From Flavonifractor plautii ATCC 29863 (GTDB lineage: Bacteria; Bacillota; Clostridia; Oscillospirales; Oscillospiraceae): a DNA stretch of 42,708 nt. Shown here piece by piece: positions 7,612 through 17,120 of the stretch (the stretch's first letter is position 1; each line of letters begins with the position of its first letter). Made by a program: the position numbers and the translations under genes. The notes beneath the pieces are model-generated. The model was not told where the DNA came from. It was given only the letters and a program-made list of their open reading frames with translations, and ran no database searches. The stretch covers positions 41,157 to 83,864 of the forward strand of contig NZ_JH417652.1 of assembly GCF_000239295.1 (NCBI RefSeq). The letters run 5' to 3'.

Positions 7612-8994
7612 TTACTGGCCGCAGCCGGTGCTGCCACAGCCTGCGCACCCGGCGCAGCCGGGATGGGACTCGGACCACAGCTTGTCGGCCATGGGAGTCC
7701 AGTTGTCGGCATAGGGGTGGGTTTTGGCCGTCAGATGCTCCACGCTCTCGGGAGACTGAGGATCGGTGGAGTGGGCGCCCGTCTCGTGAACCATCTTCTC
7801 AATGAACTCCGGGTTTTCCAACATGGGGCAGGGGCGGAGCATGTTCTCGTTGAAGGGCTGGTTGTCATGGTAGGCCATGAACATGGGGGATTGCAGGCAC
7901 TCCAGCAGGCTCTTCTCCCGGATGTTGGAGTCGGAGTAGTGGATGAACACGCAGGGATCCACGTCGCCATTGGCGTTGATGTGCAGGTAGCGGCGGCCGC
8001 CGGCGATGCACCCGCCCACATACTCGGCGTCGTTCTGGAAGTCCATGGCAAAGATGCCCTTGGTCTCCCGCATGGCGCGGATGCGGCGGTAGACCTCGGC
8101 CCGCTGCTCGGGGTTGGGCATCAGCTCGGGGGCGGCGTCGTTGCCCACGGGCATGTAGTGGAAGAACCACACGAAGTAAGCGCCCAGATCCATGATCAGA
8201 TCGTAAAACTTCTCGCTGGTGATGTCCTTGTAGTTGACGCTGGTGTAGCAGGCGGAGATGCCGAAGGGCAGGTGGTGCTGCTTCAGCAGGGCCATGGCGT
8301 GGGTGACCTTGTCGTACACACCCTCTCCGCGGCGGGAGTCGTTGGCCTCCTCGAAGCCCTCCAGGCTGATGGCGGGGATAAAGTTGCCCACACGCAGCAT
8401 GTCCTGGCAGAACTCCTCGTCGATCAGGGTGGCGTTGGTAAAGGAGAGGAAAGCCGCATCGCTGTGCTTCTCGCACAGGGCGATCAGGTCCTTCTTGCGC
8501 ACCAGCGGCTCGCCGCCGGTGTAGATGTACAGGTAGATGCCCAGCTCCTTGCCCTGAGTAATGATGGAGTCAATCTCATCAAAGGTCAGGTTGAGCTTGT
8601 TGCCGTACTCCGCCGCCCAACAGCCGGTGCAATGCAGATTACAGGCGGAGGTGGGATCCAGCAGGATGGCCCAGGGAATGTTGCAGCCGTACTTCTTGCG
8701 CAGTTCCTCCTGCTTGGGCCAGCCCACCAGGTTTGCATTGACAAAGAAGTTGTTGAATATCGTCTTGAGCACACTGGGGTCGGTCTGGGTCCAGACCTTC
8801 TCAATGAGCTGGTGCCAACAGGAGTCCTTGTCGTTAATTACCTTATCAAATGCCTCCCGCTGGAGGGACAGGGTGTCGCCGGCAAACTTGTTGACCAGAT
8901 CCATGACCTTGCCCATGTTGTTCATCGGGTCCTTGTCCAGATAATCATACACCTTGGCCAGGCCGTAGCGCTTCAAACTGTCAGGAATCTTCAT
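7612..8994 (-). CDS. radical SAM protein with cysteine-rich C-terminal tail
   Basis: The 460-aa protein has the radical SAM cluster motif C118-x3-C122-x2-C125 (CNLHCTGC), followed by the SAM-binding IYTGGEP. Later cysteines, in VGGCIAGG, DPCVFIH and LRPCPML, may hold an auxiliary cluster as in SPASM/twitch proteins. The extreme C-terminus is CAGCAGCGSTGCGQ, an unusual Cys/Gly tail. An N-terminal helical region of about 100 residues precedes the barrel. The substrate is unknown and no precursor peptide gene is evident next to it. AAGGGG precedes the ATG at a good distance. Confidence 0.88.
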   Translation of the reverse strand: MKIPDSLKRYGLAKVYDYLDKDPMNNMGKVMDLVNKFAGDTLSLQREAFDKVINDKDSCWHQLIEKVWTQTDPSVLKTIFNNFFVNANLVGWPKQEELRKKYGCNIPWAILLDPTSACNLHCTGCWAAEYGNKLNLTFDEIDSIITQGKELGIYLYIYTGGEPLVRKKDLIALCEKHSDAAFLSFTNATLIDEEFCQDMLRVGNFIPAISLEGFEEANDSRRGEGVYDKVTHAMALLKQHHLPFGISACYTSVNYKDITSEKFYDLIMDLGAYFVWFFHYMPVGNDAAPELMPNPEQRAEVYRRIRAMRETKGIFAMDFQNDAEYVGGCIAGGRRYLHINANGDVDPCVFIHYSDSNIREKSLLECLQSPMFMAYHDNQPFNENMLRPCPMLENPEFIEKMVHETGAHSTDPQSPESVEHLTAKTHPYADNWTPMADKLWSESHPGCAGCAGCGSTGCGQ

Positions 8995-9468
8995 CTTGGT
9001 TTTCCCCTTTCACGGCATGTCATACCATTCATCGTTGCTACTATACCGCCGTTTTTGCAAAAGGAAAATAGACAAAACCCGCATCCTGTCCAAACTCTAG
9101 ACAAAAATGGCAGTTTGCTTAAAAGCAGTTTGGCTTTTGAAGTTTCTTTATTGCGTTTTGACAACCGTTTTTTATAATATTTAAAACCATAAAAAACGAT
9201 AGAGAATATTTTGAGGTGCACAGAAGGGACGGGAGGGAAATTCATTTCTCTGAATCAGAGGTCAATTAAGCAGTAAAGTTACAAAAAACTCTCAAGTTGT
9301 TATAAAAGTGTCTTAAAAGATTTGTGCTGTTTGTTTATTTTGTACTATAAATTTCGGCTATGTTTACATACTGACGAAACTTTGTTACTCAAATACAATT
9401 CACTTAACAAACAAAACAGTACCAGATGACACCGCAGGGCAGGGCCCCTGTATGGAAGGACCGCATAC
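8995..9468. other. AT-rich divergent intergenic region
   Basis: This 474-bp gap is much richer in AT than its surroundings. It holds a perfect inverted repeat CTCTGA-A-TCAGAG (9248-9260), a TTGACA box at 9158-9163 with a poor -10 element 16 bp on, and a better plus-strand promoter at 9322-9351. On the minus strand only a weak TATAGT -10 is seen before the radical SAM gene. I see no credible gene in it. It probably carries the control sites of the LacI-led cluster. Confidence 0.6.
9322..9351 (+). promoter_or_regulatory. candidate promoter of the LacI-led cluster
   Basis: TTGTGC (9322-9327) and TATAAA (9346-9351) are spaced by 18 bp. The first codon is 118 bp downstream. Other promoter-like boxes exist in the same AT-rich gap, so the choice is tentative. 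Confidence 0.45.
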
Positions 9469-10494
9469 ATGAGAGTTACGATGGAAGACATCGCAAGAAT
9501 GGCCGGAGTATCAAAAGCGACAGTTTCCAGAGTCGTAAACGGAATTGAACAGGGAGTCGGCCCTGAAACACGCAGACGCGTATTGCAAATTGTGAAGGAG
9601 ACGAACTACCGCTCCTACAGCCTGCCGAGCCAGAACCAGTCCAAGACTCTTGGGCTGATTATCCCGGATATCATAAACCCCTTTTTCGGTGAGCTGGTCA
9701 AGGCAATCGAGGGGGAGGCCACAGAGCAAGGGTACACCGTTCTGCTGGGAAACACAGATTTCTCCATGGAAAAGGAGGAGCGTTACCTCTCCATCTTCCT
9801 GGCCAAGCGGGTAGACGGCATTATTTTAGTGACAACAGCCCAGACCGCCGGAGAGCACTACCAGAGGCTGAAGAAGTACAGCGTGCCCTGTGTGCTGGTG
9901 GACCGTATGCTGGCGGGCGCCGAGTATACGGCGGGAATCTTTGTGGACAACTCCTACGCCCTTTTCATGGCGTGCAGCCTGCTCATTCAGCATCGTAACG
10001 AGAAAATCGCTTTGATCTCCGGTCCGCGAAACATCTCCACCTCGGTGGAGCGGATTCAGGGCTACCGGGATGCACTGGAGCAGTACCGTCTGCCGTTTGA
10101 GGAGCGGCTCATTAAATATGGCGACTACACCTTTGAAAGCGGATACCGGGCCATCATGGAGCTGGAGCGAGAGGGCACCCGCTTTACCGGAGTCCTAGCG
10201 GCCAATGATACCATGGCGCTGGGCGCCATTAAGGCGCTCAAGGAGCTGACTTACGCTATCCCGGAGGATGTGGAAATCATCGGCTTTGACAACATCGGCT
10301 TTTCTCAGCTATGTGACCCGCCTCTGGCCACCATTCAGCAGCCGACCATCGAAATGGGACGCCGGGCGGCGGATACGCTGATCCGGGCAATCGTGGGTAA
10401 GCCCATTGAAACCAAAAATATCCACCTCCAGCCCAAGCTGGTGGTGAGAGGCTCAGTCAAGACCATCTATGGCGAACGGATTCTATATGTATAA
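9469..10494 (+). CDS. LacI-family transcriptional regulator
   Basis: The 341-aa protein begins with the LacI helix-turn-helix MEDIARMAGVSKATVSRVVN. A periplasmic-binding-protein-like sensor domain follows, with the usual blocks GLIIPDIINPFF, DGIILVTT and TGVLAANDTMALGAI. LacI proteins bind palindromic operators and are released or recruited by a sugar, nucleoside or similar ligand. It heads a same-strand run of 13 genes and is the likely local regulator. GGAAGG precedes the ATG at 9469; an ATG at 9481 is also in frame. Confidence 0.95.
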   Translation: MRVTMEDIARMAGVSKATVSRVVNGIEQGVGPETRRRVLQIVKETNYRSYSLPSQNQSKTLGLIIPDIINPFFGELVKAIEGEATEQGYTVLLGNTDFSMEKEERYLSIFLAKRVDGIILVTTAQTAGEHYQRLKKYSVPCVLVDRMLAGAEYTAGIFVDNSYALFMACSLLIQHRNEKIALISGPRNISTSVERIQGYRDALEQYRLPFEERLIKYGDYTFESGYRAIMELEREGTRFTGVLAANDTMALGAIKALKELTYAIPEDVEIIGFDNIGFSQLCDPPLATIQQPTIEMGRRAADTLIRAIVGKPIETKNIHLQPKLVVRGSVKTIYGERILYV

Positions 10495-10564
10495 GCACAG
10501 CGGATCATCCGGCATCGGTGCCCCGGCGGGGGAAAGAATCTAGGAAGACGTAGGGGTGTTCTCA

Positions 10565-11488
10565 TTGAAAAAGATTTTGGTGGTAGGAAGCGCGAACGTC
10601 GACTTTGTGATCGGAGTACGGCAGGCCCCGGAGTTGGGCGAAACCATCCTGTGCCGCTCCTTCCGAAAGACCTGCGGCGGGAAGGGGGCCAACCAGGCGT
10701 ATGCCTGCGGGCGCCTGGGCGGGAACACCGCGTTCCTCAATGCGGTGGGAGATGACCCCCTGGGCGGTGAGCTGGTGCGAAATCTGCAACAGGCCAATGT
10801 GGACACCCGCGCAATAAGGACGGTGGACGGGGTATCCACCGGCATGGCGGTGGTCTGTGTGGATGAGAAGGGAAACAACTCCATAATTGTCATTCCCGGC
10901 GCCAATAACCTCTGCGATGTGGACTATCTGAGGCGGAACCGGGCGCGGTTTGAGGAGAGCGACATTGTGCTGCTCCAGATGGAGATCCCCTTTGAGAGCG
11001 TCTGCTATGCGGTGGAGCTGGCCAGTGGGCTGCACAAAACCGTCATTCTCAACCCGGCCCCCGCACCGGACAGCCTGCCTGATGAAGTATATGCGGGACT
11101 GGACTATCTGACCCCCAATGAGAGCGAATTCAAGCGCCTGACCGGCTGCCCGACCGATGAAGTGGAGGAGCTTGCGGTTCACTGCAAACCCCTGCTGGAG
11201 AAAGGGACGCGGAATATCATCATTACGCTGGGAAGCCGCGGTGCCCTGCATGTCAACCGGGAGGGGCATACGCTCTACCGCCCGCCCGAGGTACAGGCGG
11301 TGGATACCACAGCGGCAGGAGACACCTTTAACGCGGCGCTGGCCCGGGAGCTGGCGGACGGCCGCTCCACAGGGGAGGCGATCGTCTTCGCCAATATGGC
11401 GTCCGCCCTGGCAGTGTCCAGGGTAGGGGCACAGGATTCCATCCCATCGTATGAAGAAGTATTGGATTTTAAGAAGCGCATGGAGTGA
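10565..11488 (+). CDS. PfkB/ribokinase-family carbohydrate kinase
   Basis: The 307-aa protein has both PfkB signatures: GGKGANQAYACGRLGG (about 38-53) and DTTAAGDTFNAAL (247-259) with the catalytic Asp at 253. Such kinases phosphorylate sugars, nucleosides or Amadori products at a hydroxymethyl group; the substrate here is unknown. I choose the TTG start at 10565 because AGGGG ends 8 nt before it; an in-frame GTG at 10556 overlaps that SD. The stop lies a few bases before the ABC ATPase start, so the genes are tightly coupled. Confidence 0.92.
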   Translation: MKKILVVGSANVDFVIGVRQAPELGETILCRSFRKTCGGKGANQAYACGRLGGNTAFLNAVGDDPLGGELVRNLQQANVDTRAIRTVDGVSTGMAVVCVDEKGNNSIIVIPGANNLCDVDYLRRNRARFEESDIVLLQMEIPFESVCYAVELASGLHKTVILNPAPAPDSLPDEVYAGLDYLTPNESEFKRLTGCPTDEVEELAVHCKPLLEKGTRNIIITLGSRGALHVNREGHTLYRPPEVQAVDTTAAGDTFNAALARELADGRSTGEAIVFANMASALAVSRVGAQDSIPSYEEVLDFKKRME

Positions 11489-11494
11489 ATGCGG

Positions 11495-12472
11495 ATGAGC
11501 GACATCATTGTTAAGACCACCGGGCTGTGTGCAGATTTCAAGATCAAGGATCGGATGGTTCGGGCGGTGAACCGGGTTTCCCTGAGCCTGGAGCGGGGCA
11601 AGACGCTGGTGATATTGGGGGAGTCCGGCTCTGGAAAGAGCACCTATATGAAGGCGCTGCTCCGGATTCTGCCCAAGACAGCCGCCGTAGAGGGACAGGC
11701 GGAGTTTCTGGGAAATGACCTGTTCCGAATGAGTGAGAAGGAATTCCGGGATATCCGGGGCAACCGGATGGCCATGATCTATCAGGACTCTCTGTCCGCG
11801 CTGGACCCGATGTATAAGGTGGGCTATCAGATTGTAGAGACCATCCGGGCGCACTCCAGCCTGACAAAGGCAGAGGCCAGGGAGCGGGTAGAAGAGCTCT
11901 TCGTCAAGGTGGGTATCCCTTCGCCCAGGGAGCGGATGAACGCCTACCCACACGAGATGAGCGGCGGCATGCGCCAGCGGGCGGTCATCGCTATGGCGCT
12001 GTGCTGCAATCCCTGCCTGCTGCTGGCGGACGAGCCCACAACGGCCCTGGATGTCACCATCCAAAAACAGATTCTCAACCTGTTCTTGGAGCTGCAGGAG
12101 AGCGACCGCATGTCCATCATGATGGTGACCCACGACATCGGTGTGGCGGCCCAGGTGGCGGATCAGATCGCCATCATGTACGGCGGTATCATTCTGGAGT
12201 GCGGCGCCACCAGGCAGGTGCTGGAGACGCCGGCGAACCCCTATACCAAGGCGCTGATCGCCGCGCTCCCCAAGAGCGGCAACCGGGAGCGGCTGGTTGC
12301 CATCGAGGGACAGCCGCCCACCATTGTCCATATGCCGCCTGGATGCCCCTTTTCCAACCGCTGCGCCTACGCAACCGAGGCGTGCCGGCAGAGCGTTCCA
12401 GAGCTCAAGCCCATCGATGAGCACCATATGACGGCGTGTCATATGAATTTAGTAACGTCTGGAGGTAAATGA
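11495..12472 (+). CDS. Opp/Dpp-type ABC importer ATPase (OppD-like)
   Basis: The 325-aa protein has Walker [10 protein letters not shown], a Q-loop at [12 protein letters not shown], signature MSGGM, Walker B LLLADEP and the H-loop MVTHD. The C-terminal oligopeptide-transporter domain is present, with [17 protein letters not shown] and its clustered cysteines. It would energise uptake together with the OppF-like ATPase encoded four genes later. The ATG at 11495 fits the GGAG 9 nt upstream better than the ATG at 11489. The transporter genes are in the order D-A-B-C-F. Confidence 0.95.
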   Translation: MSDIIVKTTGLCADFKIKDRMVRAVNRVSLSLERGKTLVILGESGSGKSTYMKALLRILPKTAAVEGQAEFLGNDLFRMSEKEFRDIRGNRMAMIYQDSLSALDPMYKVGYQIVETIRAHSSLTKAEARERVEELFVKVGIPSPRERMNAYPHEMSGGMRQRAVIAMALCCNPCLLLADEPTTALDVTIQKQILNLFLELQESDRMSIMMVTHDIGVAAQVADQIAIMYGGIILECGATRQVLETPANPYTKALIAALPKSGNRERLVAIEGQPPTIVHMPPGCPFSNRCAYATEACRQSVPELKPIDEHHMTACHMNLVTSGGK

Positions 12473-12476
12473 GGAC

Positions 12477-14099
12477 ATGAAACACGTGAAAAGATTCCTG
12501 GCGCTCTCTCTGGCGGCAGCCCTGTTGGCGGGCTGTGTCTCCTGCGGCAATTCGGATGAGAAAACCTCGCCCACCGGCGGCGGTTCCGGTGTGGACAGTA
12601 CCGGCGACGGCGGCACTCTGCGGATTGCGATGACCTGCGCGGCCCTGCCCAATACCGATTCCGAGCCCACGGAGGGGCAGGAGGGTTACCGCTTCGTCAG
12701 CTTCCAGCTCTATGATGCCCTGGTGAAGTGGGATGCGAGCTCGGAAACTGAGGCCGGCAAGATTATCCCAGGCCTGGCCACCTCCTGGGAGCAGAACCCG
12801 GAAAACCCCAAGCGGTGGACGTTCCATCTACGGGAGGGAGTCAAGTTCCACGACGGAACGGATTTCAATGCGGACTGTGTGATCTTTGCTCTGGACCGCG
12901 TGATGAATCCTGACTTTGAGTACTACAGCACCACCTGCGCCGCATCGGTGGGCAGCTTCTTGGCCAATATCGAATCCTATGCCAAGGTGGACGACTACAC
13001 GATCACCATTGACACTGTGCAGGACAACAACGCCTATCTGATCTACGATCTGCCCTATATCATGATTCCCTCCATGGGGGCGGTGAAGGAGAAGGGCGAC
13101 GGCTTTGCCGACGCCCCCGTAGGCTCCGGTCCCTTCCGGTTTGTCAGCAAGATCGCGGGCCAGGAGCTCGTCATGGAGCGAAACGAGAACTACTGGGGGA
13201 ACGTGCCGCAGATCAAGACACTGATCCTCAAGCCCATCTCCGACGCGTCGGCCCGCCTGGCGGCCCTCCAGTCCGGCGAGGTGGACTGGGCCGAGGTCGT
13301 TCCCGTGGAGTCCCTGGAGTCTCTGAAGTCCCAGGGCTATCAGGTCAAGCTGAACGACTACCCCCATGCGTGGCTTTACATCATGAACACGGAGTCCGGC
13401 CCCTTTGCAGATGCCCGCGTCCGGCAGGCTTTCAGCATGTCCATTGACCGGGAGGGACTGTGCAATGACATCCTTCAGGGTGTGGGCACACCACTGGCGC
13501 AGTTGATGTATCCAGGTTCTCCGTGGTATGCGGAGGGTGTGGAGGAGTATACCTATAACCCGGAGAGGGCGAAAGAACTGCTGGCCGAGGCCGGCTATCC
13601 CGACGGCTTTACCACGACCTTTGTCTGCCCCACCAGCGGCTCCGGCAACATGTTCCCCCAGATTATGAATGAGTACATCCAGAAGTGCGCCGAGGAGGTC
13701 GGTATCCACATTGAGCTGGATATGTCGGAATCCGAGCGGGTGTGGGACGTAATGAAGGTGGGCTTCAAGGATGAGTACGCCGATGTGGGCGCGCTCAACA
13801 CCTCCTTCTATACCATGTTCCCCAATGTGTTCCAGAAGTTTGCGGGCACGGGCGGCTCCTTCAACACCGGCAAGTACAGCAACCCGGAGTACGATGCCTG
13901 TATCGAGGCGGCCTATGCGGCCACGGACGAGGCGGAGTCCACCCAGCAGTTCATTGAAGCCGAGAAGATTTTTACCGAGGAGCTGCCCTGGGTGATCGTC
14001 TGCAACGACCGGAACCTGCGGGTCCTGGCCCCCAATGTGCAGAATTTTGCCCAGTCCCAGACCTGGTATGTCGATTTGACGACGGTTACCGTCGAGTAA
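12477..14099 (+). CDS. ABC transporter substrate-binding lipoprotein (SBP family 5)
   Basis: The 540-aa protein has a lipoprotein signal peptide with lipobox LLAGC (Cys20). A family 5 extracellular solute-binding domain follows, with the blocks WTFHLREGVKFHDGTDF and YNPERAKELLAEAGYPDGF. Family 5 proteins bind oligopeptides, but also nickel, glutathione, cello-oligosaccharides and opines, so the name does not fix the substrate. GGAGG precedes the start, 4 bp after the OppD-like stop. A strong hairpin follows its stop and may protect this part of the mRNA. Confidence 0.95.
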   Translation: MKHVKRFLALSLAAALLAGCVSCGNSDEKTSPTGGGSGVDSTGDGGTLRIAMTCAALPNTDSEPTEGQEGYRFVSFQLYDALVKWDASSETEAGKIIPGLATSWEQNPENPKRWTFHLREGVKFHDGTDFNADCVIFALDRVMNPDFEYYSTTCAASVGSFLANIESYAKVDDYTITIDTVQDNNAYLIYDLPYIMIPSMGAVKEKGDGFADAPVGSGPFRFVSKIAGQELVMERNENYWGNVPQIKTLILKPISDASARLAALQSGEVDWAEVVPVESLESLKSQGYQVKLNDYPHAWLYIMNTESGPFADARVRQAFSMSIDREGLCNDILQGVGTPLAQLMYPGSPWYAEGVEEYTYNPERAKELLAEAGYPDGFTTTFVCPTSGSGNMFPQIMNEYIQKCAEEVGIHIELDMSESERVWDVMKVGFKDEYADVGALNTSFYTMFPNVFQKFAGTGGSFNTGKYSNPEYDACIEAAYAATDEAESTQQFIEAEKIFTEELPWVIVCNDRNLRVLAPNVQNFAQSQTWYVDLTTVTVE

Positions 14100-14144
14100 G
14101 AGAACCCCGTCTCATAAGCGCTGTCATTTCCGGCAAAAGACTCT

Positions 14145-14176
14145 GGCCTGCGGCCAGTGAAACCTGGCCGCAGGCC
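14145..14176 (+). promoter_or_regulatory. intra-operon hairpin downstream of the binding-protein gene
   Basis: A perfect 13-bp stem (GGCCTGCGGCCAG/CTGGCCGCAGGCC) with a 6-nt loop lies between the binding protein and the permeases, without a T-run. Such hairpins often stabilise the upstream mRNA so that the binding protein is made in excess over the permeases; this role is inferred. Confidence 0.6.
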
Positions 14177-14198
14177 GCAGTATACAAGGGGAGTTAGT

Positions 14199-15140
14199 AT
14201 GGTCCGAGTTATCTTGAAACGAATAGGCCTGGCGTTCCTCACGCTCTTCGGTGTGACGGTTATTGTATTCGCCCTGCTGCAGATGATGCCGGGAGAACCC
14301 ATTGACAGCATTGTGCCTCTGGATGCTTCGGAGGAGCTCCGGCAGGTGATCATCGACCAGTATGGTTTTGACCAGCCACTCTATATGCAGTATTTCATGT
14401 GGCTGGGCAACGCGGTGCGCGGCAATTTTGGGAACTCTGTCAGCGACAACCGGCTCGTGCTCAGCGTGGTCAGCGAGGCCCTCCACAATACCCTGATTCT
14501 GGCGCTGGGGGCCAGCATCTTCGCGTTCCTGCTCAGTATCCTGATCGGTGTCTACAGCTCGTACCGGCCGAATTCCATCTTCTCCTGGATCGGCACGGTA
14601 TTCGGCATCGGCGGTATCAGTATTCCAAACTACTGCCTGTCATTGATCCTGATCGGTATCTTCTCCGTCACCCTGCGCCTGCTGCCGTCTACAGGCATGT
14701 ATACCAGTGGGGACTATACCTTCTCCTCCCTCATACAGCACCTGATTCTTCCCGCTATCGCGGCCGGCGCCATGACACTGGGGATTATGACGCGGATGGT
14801 GCGCAGCTCAGTCTCCGAGATGCGCAGCCGGAGCTTTGTCACTACCCTGCGGGCGAAGGGACTCAGTGAGCCGGCCATCATGCGGCATGTGCTGCGCAAC
14901 AGCTTTCCCACGCTGCTGACCGTGGCGGGCCTGCAGTTCGGCTACCTGATGGGCGGCTCCACGATGGTGGAAACCATTTTTTCCTGGCCGGGAATCGGCC
15001 TGATCATCTATCAGAGCATCTTCACCAGCGACTTTCCCGTGACCCAGGCGGCCATCCTGATTGTGGCGGCGATCTTTGTCAGCATCAACCTGCTCATTGA
15101 TCTGCTCCGCATTGTGGCAGATCCGCGCCTGAGAAAATAA
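14199..15140 (+). CDS. ABC transporter permease (OppB/DppB-like)
   Basis: The 313-aa membrane protein has the DppB layout: an N-terminal helix (IGLAFLTLFGVTVIVFALLQMMPG), a short external region, then about five further helices. The EAA-type loop reads TTLRAKGLSEPAIMRHVLRNS. It would form the membrane channel with the next permease. AAGGGGAG lies just before the ATG at 14199. An open frame reaching further upstream covers the hairpin and is not coding. Confidence 0.95.
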   Translation: MVRVILKRIGLAFLTLFGVTVIVFALLQMMPGEPIDSIVPLDASEELRQVIIDQYGFDQPLYMQYFMWLGNAVRGNFGNSVSDNRLVLSVVSEALHNTLILALGASIFAFLLSILIGVYSSYRPNSIFSWIGTVFGIGGISIPNYCLSLILIGIFSVTLRLLPSTGMYTSGDYTFSSLIQHLILPAIAAGAMTLGIMTRMVRSSVSEMRSRSFVTTLRAKGLSEPAIMRHVLRNSFPTLLTVAGLQFGYLMGGSTMVETIFSWPGIGLIIYQSIFTSDFPVTQAAILIVAAIFVSINLLIDLLRIVADPRLRK

Positions 15141-15170
15141 AGACCTGCGGGATACAAAGGAGTGATTGTT

Positions 15171-16064
15171 TTGCTGTCATCCATTGGCTCCAGAGCTGCG
15201 GCGGATCCGGAGGAGCTCCATTTCCGCAGGGAGGCGCGCAGCCGCTTTGTGCGGACCTTTCTCCGTTACCCGGCGGCCCTTCCCGCGCTGATCCTGTTCG
15301 TGATCGTGGTGCTGTGCGCCCTCGGCGCGCCGCTGCTCACCCAGTATACCCCCTTTGAGGGCAATGCGGCGGAGCGGCTGCAGGGCATCGGCACGGCCGG
15401 CCATCTGCTGGGAACAGACGAGCAGGGGCGCGACATCCTGACCCGCTGCCTGTACGGCGGGCGCCTGAGCCTGCTGATGGGCTTCCTGCCGGTGGCGCTG
15501 GCCACCATCGTGGGCAGTATCCTGGGGATCATTTCCGGCTATTTCGGCAAGGCCTATGCCCAGATCATCATGCGCACCCTGGATATTTTCTATGCGTTCC
15601 CCTCCATTCTGCTGGCCATCGCGCTGTCCTCGGTTCTGGGCTCGGGCCTGTCCAGCATCATCATTCCAATCGCCGTCATTCTGGTTCCGCCCATCGCCCG
15701 GGTGGCCGAATCTACCGTGCAGGATATCATGCCGGAGGACTTTATTGAGGCGGCGCAGACCTCCGGGGCCAGCCCACTGAAGGTTATCGTGTTTTTCATC
15801 ATACCGAACACCTTTGGGCGGATCTTCATCTACTGTACCACGCAATTCAGCGTCAGCATCCTGTCGGCCTCTGGCTTGAGCTTTCTGGGATTGGGCATTT
15901 CTCCCCCCACGCCGGAATGGGGCTCCATGCTGAACGCCCTGCGGCAGCAGATCTACATCAATCCCCTGATTACCATTATTCCGGGCCTGTTCATTTTTGT
16001 CACAGCCCTGAGTGTCAATATCATCTCAGACGGCCTGAAGGACGCCATGGAGGCCAACAGCTAA
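15171..16064 (+). CDS. ABC transporter permease (OppC/DppC-like)
   Basis: The 297-aa membrane protein carries the DppC features: a long first helix (ALPALILFVIVVLCALGAPLL), the block LLGTDEQGRDILTRCLYGGRLSL and the coupling loop EAAQTSGASPLKVIVFFIIPN. I choose the TTG start at 15171 because AAGGAG (15157-15162) ends 8 nt before it. The GTG at 15162 overlaps the SD. It pairs with the preceding permease. Confidence 0.94.
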   Translation: MLSSIGSRAAADPEELHFRREARSRFVRTFLRYPAALPALILFVIVVLCALGAPLLTQYTPFEGNAAERLQGIGTAGHLLGTDEQGRDILTRCLYGGRLSLLMGFLPVALATIVGSILGIISGYFGKAYAQIIMRTLDIFYAFPSILLAIALSSVLGSGLSSIIIPIAVILVPPIARVAESTVQDIMPEDFIEAAQTSGASPLKVIVFFIIPNTFGRIFIYCTTQFSVSILSASGLSFLGLGISPPTPEWGSMLNALRQQIYINPLITIIPGLFIFVTALSVNIISDGLKDAMEANS

Positions 16065-16106
16065 GCCCGCGCGGTATGACGGCGCGCCGTGATTGGAGAG
16101 CGTACA

Positions 16107-17120
16107 ATGAGCAAGATTTTAGAGGTCAACGACCTGTGCAAGTCCTTTGTGGTAAAAAAGCGCCTGCTGGGTGAAAACGACGTGGTTTCAGCAGTAAATC
16201 ACGTTTCCCTCGGCCTGGAGGAGGGGGAGGTGCTGGGCATCGTCGGTGAGTCCGGCTGCGGAAAATCCACGGTTGCGCGGCTGCTCCTTCACAGCATCCG
16301 GCCGGACAGCGGCACAATGAAGCTCTGCGGGAAGGAGTACGACATGGCCCATGCCACGGGGCAGGATGTGCAGACCTTTCGGAAGAATATGCAGATGGTC
16401 TTTCAGAACCCCTACTCCTCCCTGAACCCCAAGATGAATGTACTGCAGAACATCACCTTCGGCCTGACGGCCAATCAGGTGCCCAGAGATGAGGCATGCC
16501 GGCGGGCATACCGCTACCTGGACGCGGTTGGAATGCAGAAGTCCTTCCTCAACAAATACCCCAACAGCCTGAGCGGCGGGCAGCGGCAGCGCGTGGCGGT
16601 GGCGCGGGCCCTGGCAATGGAGCCTAAAATCATCCTGGCCGACGAGCCGGTGTCCGCACTGGACAAGTCGGTGCAGGCGCAGGTACTCAACCTGTTCCAC
16701 GACCTGCAGAAGGAGTTCGGCATTTCGATTATTTTTATCTCCCATGATCTGAGCGTAGTGGAGTACATGAGCGACCATATTGCGGTGCTCTACCTGGGCG
16801 AGGTCATTGAGTACAGCACCTCCGAGGAGCTCTATCACAACCCCAGGCACCCCTATACCAAGGAGCTGCTGCGCTCCATTCCCCAGATCAGCGGAGACGC
16901 CCGCCTAAGTACGGCCAACAGGGAGCCGCCGATCGAGCTGCCCAGCCCGATCAGGCCGCCCTCCGGATGCCGGTATCACCCCCGCTGCCCGTACCGGACG
17001 GAGAACTGCTCCAAGCATATTCCGGCGCCTGCCTTGGTGGGACGGGACCACATCGTGAAGTGTCACCGCTGCGCCGCACAGAATCAACCGATTGAACCGA
17101 TGGAAGGGAGCTTGATATGA
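16107..17120 (+). CDS. Opp/Dpp-type ABC importer ATPase (OppF-like)
   Basis: The 337-aa protein has Walker A GESGCGKST, Q-loop MVFQNPYSSLNPKM, signature LSGGQRQR, Walker B IILADEP and H-loop ISHDLSVVEYM. The C-terminal oligopeptide module ends PSGCRYHPRCPYRTENC. The ATG at 16107 follows TTGGAGAG. Its last codons overlap the next gene by 4 bp (ATGA), which couples the transporter to the first enzyme-like gene of the cluster. Confidence 0.95.
   Translation: MSKILEVNDLCKSFVVKKRLLGENDVVSAVNHVSLGLEEGEVLGIVGESGCGKSTVARLLLHSIRPDSGTMKLCGKEYDMAHATGQDVQTFRKNMQMVFQNPYSSLNPKMNVLQNITFGLTANQVPRDEACRRAYRYLDAVGMQKSFLNKYPNSLSGGQRQRVAVARALAMEPKIILADEPVSALDKSVQAQVLNLFHDLQKEFGISIIFISHDLSVVEYMSDHIAVLYLGEVIEYSTSEELYHNPRHPYTKELLRSIPQISGDARLSTANREPPIELPSPIRPPSGCRYHPRCPYRTENCSKHIPAPALVGRDHIVKCHRCAAQNQPIEPMEGSLI

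Noticed and set aside
8991-9245. 84-codon minus-strand frame before the radical SAM gene
   Set aside because: AT-rich intergenic sequence with no SD, overlapping the presumed promoter region; composition is not that of a gene.
10562-12442. 626-codon open frame antisense to the PfkB and OppD-like genes
   Set aside because: It spans two unrelated, clearly coding genes and shows no domain; a by-product of high GC.
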